A stretch of DNA of 41,562 bases, from assembly GCA_017560765.1 (NCBI GenBank), contig JAFZEI010000106.1, forward strand, positions 1 through 41,562. Reading direction: 5' to 3'. The translations under genes and the position numbers were made by a program. This DNA comes from Clostridia bacterium (GTDB lineage Bacteria; Bacillota; Clostridia; UBA1212; UBA1255). Under the pieces are notes generated by a model. It ran no database searches. It saw nothing but the letters and a program-made list of their open reading frames with translations, and was not told the origin of the DNA. This document shows, piece by piece, positions 35,721-41,562 of this stretch (positions within the stretch are counted from its first letter, which is position 1; every line of letters starts with the position of its first letter).

Positions 35721-36005
35721 TCAGCGCTTAACAGAGCTGGATTTTTCGCTCTTTACATGACCTTTGTAAGTTCTTGTAGGAGCAAATTCGCCGAGTTTGT
35801 GACCAACCATTTCCTCTGTAACATATACCGGCACATGTTTTCTGCCATCATGAACAGCGATTGTATGACCAACCATCTGAGGGAAAATTGTTGATGCTCT
35901 TGACCATGTTTTGATAACGACTTTCTCATTTTTAGCATTCATAGCTTCAATTCTCTTTAAAAGTCTTTCTTGGACGAAAGGTCCTTTTTTTACTGATCTA
36001 CTCAT
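35721..36005 (-). CDS. rpsS: 30S ribosomal protein S19
   Basis: A 94-residue head protein. [40 protein letters not shown] and [20 protein letters not shown] are canonical. AAGGAGG lies before the ATG. Between rplB and rplV. Confidence 0.98.
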   Translation of the reverse strand: MSRSVKKGPFVQERLLKRIEAMNAKNEKVVIKTWSRASTIFPQMVGHTIAVHDGRKHVPVYVTEEMVGHKLGEFAPTRTYKGHVKSEKSSSVKR

Positions 36006-36024
36006 TTAGACAACCTCCTTAAGA

Positions 36025-36858
36025 TTACTTACTGTTTCTTCTTCTGACAATCATCTTATCAGAAGCTTTATTTTTCTTTCTTGTCTTATAACCAAGAGTA
36101 GGTTTACCCCAAGGAGTAACAGGACTGGGCATACCAACAGGAGATTTGCCTTCGCCACCGCCGTGAGGGTGATCGCAGGGGTTCATTACAACACCGCGAA
36201 CTGTAGGACGGATACCCATCCATCTCTTACGACCTGCTTTACCGAGAGATATGTTCTCATGATCAAGATTTCCTACCTGACCGATTGTAGCTTTACACTC
36301 AATAGGAACCATACGAACCTCGCCGGAGCCGAGACGTACTTGTGCAAAATCTCCCTCTTTAGCCATAAGCTGTGCAGAAGCACCTGCAGATCTTACGAGC
36401 TGTGCTCCCTTACCGGGTTTCATCTCTACGTTGTGAATTACTGTACCTACAGGAATATCAGCAAGTTTGAGTGCGTTACCCGGAAGAATATCAGCCTCAG
36501 GACCTGACATTATTTTGTGTCCTACTTTAATGCCATCGGGATGAAGGATGTATCTCTTCTCACCGTCTGCATAAACCAAGAGAGCAATATTTGCTGATCT
36601 GTTAGGATCATACTCAATAGAAACAACCTTTGCAGGAATGCCGTCTTTCTCTCTCTTGAAATCGATCATTCTATATTGTCTTTTTACTCCGCCTCCACGA
36701 TGACGAACAGTGATTCTACCGTATGAGTTTCTTCCTGAATTTTTCTTTACGGGAGCCATCAAAGATTTGATTTCACTCTTGCCTGTAATTTCATCGAAAG
36801 CAGAAACTGTCATCGTTCTTCTTGAAGGGGTTGTCGGATTATACTTTTTTATAGCCAT
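36025..36858 (-). CDS. rplB: 50S ribosomal protein L2
   Basis: A 277-residue core protein near the peptidyl-transferase centre. [40 protein letters not shown], and the functional [20 protein letters not shown] with its key His are all present. GGAGG precedes the ATG. Standard length. Confidence 0.98.
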   Translation of the reverse strand: MAIKKYNPTTPSRRTMTVSAFDEITGKSEIKSLMAPVKKNSGRNSYGRITVRHRGGGVKRQYRMIDFKREKDGIPAKVVSIEYDPNRSANIALLVYADGEKRYILHPDGIKVGHKIMSGPEADILPGNALKLADIPVGTVIHNVEMKPGKGAQLVRSAGASAQLMAKEGDFAQVRLGSGEVRMVPIECKATIGQVGNLDHENISLGKAGRKRWMGIRPTVRGVVMNPCDHPHGGGEGKSPVGMPSPVTPWGKPTLGYKTRKKNKASDKMIVRRRNSK

Positions 36859-36873
36859 TTTCCTGTCCTCCTA

Positions 36874-37227
36874 TTACTGAGCGAAGCCGAAGTCTTCAAT
36901 TGAATTCTTATACTTCTTTGTCTTCTTCTCGCCGTTTACTGTATATTCAACGGACTTAGGATCAAGATCAATTGTTACAATTGCCTTTTTCCACTTTGAA
37001 GTATAACCTACTGCCATACCTGATGCCTGTCTGCGGCTTCTCTTCTTGCCGTCATAACGCATTGTGTTAACTGACAGAACTTTAACGTCGAAAATCTTCT
37101 CAATCGCTTTTTTAACATCAACTTTAGTAGCGTTTATATCTACAACGAAAGTATATTTACCTTCTGCAACTGCTGATGTACTCTTTTCTGTTATATGGGG
37201 ACGAACTATAATATCAAATTCGTTCAT
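36874..37227 (-). CDS. rplW: 50S ribosomal protein L23 with C-terminal extension
   Basis: A 117-residue exit-tunnel protein that docks SRP and trigger factor; typical length 95-100. DIIVRPHITEKSTSAVAEGK and KRSRRQASGMAVGYTSKWKK are canonical; the last 20 or so residues (TVNGEKKTKKYKNSIEDFGF) extend beyond most homologues. The ATG overlaps the rplD stop (TAATG), with TCGGAGG upstream. Confidence 0.96.
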   Translation of the reverse strand: MNEFDIIVRPHITEKSTSAVAEGKYTFVVDINATKVDVKKAIEKIFDVKVLSVNTMRYDGKKRSRRQASGMAVGYTSKWKKAIVTIDLDPKSVEYTVNGEKKTKKYKNSIEDFGFAQ

Positions 37228-37850
37228 TATGCGTACACCTCCGAGATTTTGCTTAAAGCGTCTTTTGTTACGATAAATTTACTGTGATTCAATATATCGT
37301 ATACGTTGATTGTGTTTACATAAGCTGTTTCAATTCCTTTGATGTTGCTTGCAGATTTAACAACGTTGATATCCTTCTCAGGAATTACAACAAGTGCTGT
37401 GCTGTCTACACCAAGATTTTTGAGTACTTCAACCATATTCTTTGTCTTGATTTCTTCAAAGCTGAGCTTATCAACAACAACGATATCACCGTCAATAGCT
37501 TTGCTTGAAAGAGAAGACTTAAGAGCAAGTCTTTTTACTTTCTTCGGAATTGTGTAGCTGTAATCTCTGGGCTTAGGTCCAAACACGATACCGCCATGAA
37601 TCCATTGAGCAGATCTTGTACTTCCCTGTCTTGCACGACCTGTACCTTTTTGTCTGTAAGGTTTCTTACCGCCGCCGCTTACTTCGCTCTTAACCAAAGT
37701 GGAGTGTTTTCCCTGACGTTTGTTAGCCAGATTGTTAACAACTGCCATGTGCATGCAGTGTGTGTTAACTTCAACTCCAAATATATTGCTGTCGAGCTCA
37801 ATTTCCTCGACAATGTTTCCTTTCATGTCGTATACATTAACTTTTGGCAT
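37227..37850 (-). CDS. rplD: 50S ribosomal protein L4
   Basis: A 207-residue protein whose loop lines the exit tunnel. MPKVNVYDMKGNIVEEIELD, GKHSTLVKSEVSGGGKKPYR, and QKGTGRARQGSTRSAQWIHG are canonical. In E. coli L4 autoregulates the S10 operon through its leader. I start at the ATG at 37850 with GGAGGAGG upstream; an in-frame start at 37874 is inside the end of rplC. Confidence 0.97.
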   Translation of the reverse strand: MPKVNVYDMKGNIVEEIELDSNIFGVEVNTHCMHMAVVNNLANKRQGKHSTLVKSEVSGGGKKPYRQKGTGRARQGSTRSAQWIHGGIVFGPKPRDYSYTIPKKVKRLALKSSLSSKAIDGDIVVVDKLSFEEIKTKNMVEVLKNLGVDSTALVVIPEKDINVVKSASNIKGIETAYVNTINVYDILNHSKFIVTKDALSKISEVYA

Positions 37851-37870
37851 AATTTCTTCCTCCTCCTGCG

Positions 37871-38503
37871 TCACGCTTTAACAGATTCTCTGATTTCAAG
37901 CAATCCGCCCTTAGGTCCCGGAATTGCGCCTTTGACAAGAAGAAGATTCCTCTCGCCGTCAACTTTAACTACTGTAAGATTCTGAACAGTGACTCTTTCT
38001 GAACCCATATGACCAGGCATTTTCTTTCCCTTGAAAACCTTGCCCGGATCAGTGTTGGCACCCATAGAACCTACGCCTCTGTGATACTTGGAACCGTGAG
38101 TTTTCGGTCCGATCTTTTGGCCGTGTCTCTTGATAGCACCCTGATAGCCTTTACCTTTAGATGTACCGCTTACATCTATGCTATCGCCATCTTTAAACAT
38201 ATCGGCAACATTGATTGTCTGACCGATCTCAAATGCGTCAACATCCTCAGGTTTAAATTCCTTAAGGTGTTTGAAGCCACCCAATTCCAATTTGTCGAAA
38301 ACGCCTTTTTCAGGTTTGTTAAGCTTTTTCTTATCTACTTCCCCATAAGCAAGCTTAACTGCTGAGTAACTGTCGGTTTCCTGAGTCTTTTTCTGTACTA
38401 CAGTGCAGGGACCTGCAAGGACAACAGTAACCGGTGTACATTTGCCGCTCTCGTCAAAAATCTGGGTCATTCCGACTTTTGTTCCTAAAATAAAATTCTT
38501 CAT
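37871..38503 (-). CDS. rplC: 50S ribosomal protein L3
   Basis: A 210-residue assembly protein near the peptidyl-transferase centre. MKNFILGTKVGMTQIFDESG, KGKGYQGAIKRHGQKIGPKT, SKYHRGVGSMGANTDPGKVF and MPGHMGSERVTVQNLTVV are canonical. TAGGAGG lies before the ATG. The 100-base spacer from rpsJ contains three hairpins. Confidence 0.98.
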   Translation of the reverse strand: MKNFILGTKVGMTQIFDESGKCTPVTVVLAGPCTVVQKKTQETDSYSAVKLAYGEVDKKKLNKPEKGVFDKLELGGFKHLKEFKPEDVDAFEIGQTINVADMFKDGDSIDVSGTSKGKGYQGAIKRHGQKIGPKTHGSKYHRGVGSMGANTDPGKVFKGKKMPGHMGSERVTVQNLTVVKVDGERNLLLVKGAIPGPKGGLLEIRESVKA

Positions 38504-38533
38504 TTTTAAGCTTTACCTCCTAAATGGTTATTG

Positions 38534-38602
38534 GTTCCCCTCTCGGGAACGTGACCGGTTTCTCATAAATATTTAAGAAACCAGGGTAATGCGATCAGCA
38601 TT
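38534..38602 (-). promoter_or_regulatory. Three tandem hairpins in the rpsJ-rplC spacer
   Basis: In mRNA order: AATGC/GCATT (38588-38602), GGTTTCT/AGAAACC with a 12-base loop (38557-38582) and GTTCCC/GGGAAC with a 5-base loop (38534-38550). None is followed by a U-run. The cluster fills most of the spacer just before the rplC ribosome-binding site, suggesting translational control or transcript processing. Confidence 0.45.
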
Positions 38603-38603
38603 A

Positions 38604-38921
38604 TTATTGTTTAACTTTGATTTCTATATCAACGCCTGCGGGAAGATCAAGGCGCATCAATGCATCTACTGTTTTCGGAGAAGGCATAAGGATATCGATT
38701 AATCTCTTATGTGTTCTCATTTCGAACTGTTCTCTTGAGTCCTTATATTTATGAGGAGCTCTGAGAATTGTAACGACTTCCTTCTCTGTAGGTAGCGGAA
38801 TGGGTCCTGAAACAACTGCGTCTGTACGCTTTGCTGTGTCAACAATCTTCTGCGCTGCCTGATCCAACAATTGGAAATCATAAGCTTTCAATTTGATTCT
38901 GATCTTTTGTTTGTTTGCCAT
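38604..38921 (-). CDS. rpsJ: 30S ribosomal protein S10 (NusE)
   Basis: A 105-residue protein, also the NusE antitermination factor. [40 protein letters not shown] and [20 protein letters not shown] are canonical. GAGG lies 8 bases before the ATG. First gene of the supercluster, preceded by a leader of about 310 nt. Confidence 0.98.
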   Translation of the reverse strand: MANKQKIRIKLKAYDFQLLDQAAQKIVDTAKRTDAVVSGPIPLPTEKEVVTILRAPHKYKDSREQFEMRTHKRLIDILMPSPKTVDALMRLDLPAGVDIEIKVKQ

Positions 38922-39239
38922 ACATAAACCTCTTTCTTTTAGATGTTTTTTTTGTTACGTATAACAGCTTGCCTCTGAATCTCTGTCACCCTGTCGTGCG
39001 TTTCGTGTTTGCTCCAATAAAAAAACCAAATTGAAATATCCTCCTCTTGAAGGATTTCAACCTGGGCATAGATAAACACTTTACATACAACATCATACAG
39101 CAACTATAAAATTCAGTGCATGACTTGTCGCCCGGTTTCACGAATCGGACATTCTCCACATGAGTTACCTGCCATTTCACACGATCAAATGTGCGGCAGC
39201 AATCTCCTGCTTCTCAGTCTGTCAAGTCGCAACAGACAG
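38922..39239 (-). promoter_or_regulatory. Long structured leader of the S10 operon with attenuator-like hairpin
   Basis: About 310 nt lie between the strong promoter and rpsJ. On the mRNA strand I see TCTGTC/GACAGA near the 5' end; CTGCC..CACA pairing TGTG..GGCAG; and a roughly 10-bp hairpin at 39031-39060 (TTGAAATCCT / AGGATaTTTCAA), followed by TTTGG and seven Ts (39016-39030). The last element looks like an intrinsic terminator/attenuator. The hairpin also holds a GAGGAGG ribosome-binding-like sequence. A 64-codon open frame across it (38986-39180) has no good start site and is not called a gene. Confidence 0.5.
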
Positions 39240-39268
39240 ATTATACCTCTTCTGCCTACGGTTGGCAA
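39240..39268 (-). promoter_or_regulatory. Strong predicted promoter of the S10-spc-alpha supercluster
   Basis: On the minus strand, TTGCCA (39263-39268) and a consensus TATAAT (39240-39245) are separated by exactly 17 bases. An A/T-rich stretch with A-tracts lies just upstream, as for an UP element. It is the best promoter candidate for the whole ribosomal cluster. Confidence 0.75.
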
Positions 39269-39511
39269 GCCTTTTTTTGTAGTATATGTAATTTATTTTT
39301 TGAACTTTTTGTGAACAATTTAGATGTGAAAATAAAAAAGAAGGAAGCAACGAAGCGCTCATCTGTGAATTATTAGGGGAGAGATTCACAATCGGTTAAA
39401 GAAAAGAGAAACGCTTTCAATTGCCCCCGACTTTGATGATGATACACTGTTTTTATGAATAAATATACGCATAAATAAGAACAAATTGTTAATACGATTT
39501 TATATTAACAG
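39269..39511. other. Gene-free stretch between the S10 promoter and the YitT-family gene
   Basis: No coding region is supported here. It contains AT-rich sequence upstream of the S10 promoter; an inverted repeat TGTGAAT/ATTCACA near 39364-39391, enclosed by GAAGCG/CGCTTTC (39350-39420), with a T-rich tail on the minus strand; and a hairpin TGTTAATA/TATTAACA (39487-39510) just after the YitT-family stop. The nested repeats could be a small RNA; evidence is weak. Confidence 0.4.
39487..39510 (-). terminator. Weak terminator-like hairpin after the YitT-family gene
   Basis: A perfect but AT-rich 8-bp stem (TGTTAATA / TATTAACA) with an 8-base loop begins 2 bases after the stop, followed on the minus strand by ATTTGTTCTTATTT. 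The stem has little GC, so termination may be inefficient. Confidence 0.4.
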
Positions 39512-40351
39512 TTAATCTATAAGCCCCGTTGTTTCTCTGACTTCTTTTATAATAACAAAAGCATTTGAATCATATTTATTAACAATTTTACGTAAGTCGG
39601 TTACTTGTCGATTATATACTACACAAACAACCATATACTTTTTTTGTTTTGAATACATTCCTTTTGCTTCAATAACGGAAACACCGCGTCTAAGTCTATT
39701 TATTATCTCCTTTGACATTTCCTCCGGTTGCTCCGTAAAAACAACAACTTCTTTTGCATAATTTATGCCTGATTCTATAGTATCTACTACTTTTGATGCC
39801 ACAAAAACGGCTACACCTGTATAGAGCGCCGCTTCAATTGATTTATATACAAATGCAACAATTGCCAAAAATATAAAATCAAGCCACAATACAGCCTTGC
39901 CCATTGTCATCATGTTAATTTTCTTTTGCATCAGCCGCGCAATTATATCTGTTCCGCCGGTACTTGCCCCACCACGGAATATCATTCCTAAGCCGCAGCC
40001 TATGGCAGCCCCTCCCCATAAGGCGTACAGCAATTTATTATCTCCTTTTAACAGATTGCCGAAGGAAGAAGTTAAATCTAACATAAAAGAGAACAAAGCT
40101 GTTCCTATTACGCTTTTTAGTATGAATTGTCTTCCTATATATTTATATCCTATGATAAAGAGAGGGAGATTCAAAATAAATGTCAATACGCCTACAGGTA
40201 ATTTTCCTCTAAATATATATGATATTACTACAGCTATTCCGGATATTCCTCCCGGTGCAATACCAATAGGCTCTAAAAACATATTAATTCCAAGCCCTGC
40301 AACAAGCGCTCCTGTTAATATTAATACTGCTTTGGTAAAATTTCTTTCCAT
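39512..40351 (-). CDS. YitT family membrane protein (DUF2179 C-terminal domain)
   Basis: A 279-residue protein with about five transmembrane helices in the first 190 residues, then a cytoplasmic domain. LGINMFLEPIGIAPGGISGI (20-39), FRGGASTGGTDIIARLM and the C-terminal VVFTEQPEEMSKEIINRLRR, YNRQVTDLRKIVNKYDSNAF match the YitT/DUF2179 family, possible transporters whose substrate is not established. The ATG at 40351 lacks a clear ribosome-binding site. Monocistronic, leftward, divergent from the next gene. Confidence 0.9.
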   Translation of the reverse strand: MERNFTKAVLILTGALVAGLGINMFLEPIGIAPGGISGIAVVISYIFRGKLPVGVLTFILNLPLFIIGYKYIGRQFILKSVIGTALFSFMLDLTSSFGNLLKGDNKLLYALWGGAAIGCGLGMIFRGGASTGGTDIIARLMQKKINMMTMGKAVLWLDFIFLAIVAFVYKSIEAALYTGVAVFVASKVVDTIESGINYAKEVVVFTEQPEEMSKEIINRLRRGVSVIEAKGMYSKQKKYMVVCVVYNRQVTDLRKIVNKYDSNAFVIIKEVRETTGLID

Positions 40352-40461
40352 GATGCCAATATTTTACACGATCGCAATTATTTTTATACCTTATATATAA
40401 ATAAAAAACATAATTACGACACAATATCGCGTTAATATATATTTCGCATTATAAATATTTG

Positions 40462-40470
40462 TGCTATAAT
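40462..40470 (+). promoter_or_regulatory. Extended -10 promoter of the right-end gene
   Basis: TGC-TATAAT (40462-40470) is a consensus extended -10 element; the -35 region is poor (TTTCGC). The transcript would start about 25 bases before the ATG at 40501. Confidence 0.5.
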
Positions 40471-40500
40471 TAAAAGCAATGTATATTATGAGGTGAACAT

Positions 40501-41562
40501 ATGTCAAAAGACAATTCAAAAAAGAAAAAGTACAAGCTTCAGGTAATGGATATAATTACCATTGTTTTTACAGCTGTGATTTTAGGTATTATGGGTTTTG
40601 TGCTGTACGAACAGATTGCAGGAGATGGTTCCGATAAAGATGCTGCCTCCGCAACACAAACTGCAGCCGCTACCGCCGCACCCACAAAAGAGCCCACACT
40701 TTCCGACATAGGAAATATATACGGCAATATTACAAACGACGCTAATGTAGTTTGCATAGATGGCAGGGAATATTTTATTTCTGCCGACGATAACGGAGAT
40801 AAACACATTTACGTAACTGTGGGCGATGTTACAACCGACCTTATCAAAGCAGAGGCATCTTCATTAAATGTAGTAACCGATTACATCACATATAATGATC
40901 AAATCGACGTCGATGCTTATTATGTATTCTATATTAATGGCAACGGACAAATTTGTTACTTGCTTGACGGTCCTGTCGGTGACGGTCTTGTACAAAATGC
41001 GCCACTTACCGAGGTTGTTTTCCTTGACGGCACATATTCGTCTATTGATGTAAGCGGTGAGTTTTTATACCACTTGAATGCTGACGGTAATATCGGCAAA
41101 ACATCTATACTTGAGAAAACATCATATGTGTTAAGCAAAGAACGCCCATATAAGAGTTTTGTTCTTTATTTTGGAGATATATATGCTCAAGGCAAAGAAA
41201 ATAATTATATTTATAAGATGCCTTCTATTTCTGAAGAAGAAGCCGCAAAAGAGGAAAGTTCAAAAGCATCCGCAACACCTGCAAATGCTACTGCAGATAA
41301 AAATGAGTCGAGAGAAGCTCTTCTTATAAGTGAGCCTGTAACTGATTACGTTTTAGACAGTGATTGGGTTTACACAATCAGCGATAAGGGTATTGTAAGA
41401 TATGTCATCAACGGACTCAATAACAAAGATACTCTTTCTTCTACTATAAAAGCTGACTGCATTAATGCATACAACGATGCTATTTTCTACGTAGCAAACA
41501 ATCATTTGTACACATGTACGGCGAAGTTATTCTTGTTGGATTCTGTTTTGGATATCGGAGAA
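40501..41562 (+). CDS. Membrane-anchored extracytoplasmic protein, DUF5050-like, 3' truncated by the window
   Basis: An open frame of 354 codons continues past the right edge with no stop. Start ATG at 40501, with GAGGTG five bases upstream. The product has a basic cytoplasmic N-terminus (KDNSKKKKYKLQ), one transmembrane helix (about 17-37), an Ala/Thr-rich linker (45-65) and a beta-rich region with repeated short strands around Asp/Asn/Gly turns (DGREYFISADDNGDKHIYVT, NGNGQICYLLDG, DSDWVYTISDKGIVRYVING), suggestive of a DUF5050/beta-propeller-like sensor domain. A Ser/Ala/Glu-rich segment lies around 245-275. Function unknown; family assignment tentative. Confidence 0.7.
   Translation, partial: MSKDNSKKKKYKLQVMDIITIVFTAVILGIMGFVLYEQIAGDGSDKDAASATQTAAATAAPTKEPTLSDIGNIYGNITNDANVVCIDGREYFISADDNGDKHIYVTVGDVTTDLIKAEASSLNVVTDYITYNDQIDVDAYYVFYINGNGQICYLLDGPVGDGLVQNAPLTEVVFLDGTYSSIDVSGEFLYHLNADGNIGKTSILEKTSYVLSKERPYKSFVLYFGDIYAQGKENNYIYKMPSISEEEAAKEESSKASATPANATADKNESREALLISEPVTDYVLDSDWVYTISDKGIVRYVINGLNNKDTLSSTIKADCINAYNDAIFYVANNHLYTCTAKLFLLDSVLDIGE

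Noticed and set aside
39031-39060. A short leader peptide starting at a TTG after GGAGG in the S10 leader hairpin
   Set aside because: A frame of about 24 codons exists with acceptable spacing, but it lacks regulatory codon runs and the site is buried in the hairpin; evidence is too thin to call.
38986-39180. A 64-codon open frame on the minus strand inside the S10 leader
   Set aside because: Its GTG start has no ribosome-binding site, the composition is not protein-like, and it runs through the leader hairpin and T-run. Better explained as regulatory RNA.
1-41562. rRNA, tRNA, CRISPR, insertion sequences, prophage
   Set aside because: I looked for cloverleaf-like tRNA segments, regularly spaced repeats, transposase motifs and terminal inverted repeats by eye and found none that hold up.

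Overview
The window looks like chromosome of a low-GC, Gram-positive, spore-forming Clostridia, most likely in or near the Oscillospiraceae/Ruminococcaceae. This is an inference from three things: strong AGGAGG ribosome-binding sites with frequent TTG/GTG starts; spore genes (spoIIR, a GerM-domain lipoprotein, an alpha/beta SASP) alongside a PolC-type replicase; and the standard Firmicutes order of the ribosomal supercluster, with lineage-like extensions on several ribosomal proteins. I see no rRNA, tRNA, CRISPR array, insertion sequence or prophage.

Layout. 1-817: the start of a CpsD-like tyrosine kinase and its YveK/Wzz-like partner. 886-1965: spoIIR and an unknown gene, leftward. 2116-4475: rightward GerM-domain lipoprotein, D-Ala-D-Ala ligase and an unknown gene, converging on pgi (4447-5772). 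5846-10675: a rightward four-gene cassette (YesL/DUF624-like membrane protein, membrane-anchored DUF4846 protein, endonuclease/exonuclease/phosphatase-family enzyme, secreted GH71/GH99-like protein with a CBM9-like domain). It converges on, and overlaps by 68 bases, a polC gene whose product lacks the usual proofreading exonuclease insertion. 14489-15637: a secreted, C-terminally anchored protein with an Asn/Asp-rich stalk. 15695-16532: three small leftward genes (Cys-rich membrane protein, SASP, DUF378). 16662-17372: a DUF6873-like gene that may be leaderless.

17353-23050 reads leftward: ecfA1-ecfA2-ecfT, a small membrane protein, nnrD, alr and the endoAI/endoA toxin-antitoxin pair. 23072-39268 is the S10-spc-alpha supercluster, read leftward from one strong promoter (TTGCCA-17-TATAAT at 39240-39268) through a leader of about 310 nt, rpsJ to rplQ, to an intrinsic terminator at 23072-23105. 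It includes the short rpmD and rpmJ genes. The right end holds a YitT-family gene and the start of a membrane-anchored protein that runs off the window.

Most notable: (1) an exonuclease-less PolC whose PHP domain appears to keep a full metal-ligand set; (2) unusual L17, L22, L23 and L24, all of which belong to the rim of the ribosomal exit tunnel; (3) structured non-coding stretches inside the ribosomal supercluster (S10 leader, rpsJ-rplC, rplF-rpsH and rpmJ-rpsM spacers); (4) the uncharacterised four-gene surface/glycan cassette. Function assignments rest on recognised motifs only; no database search was possible.
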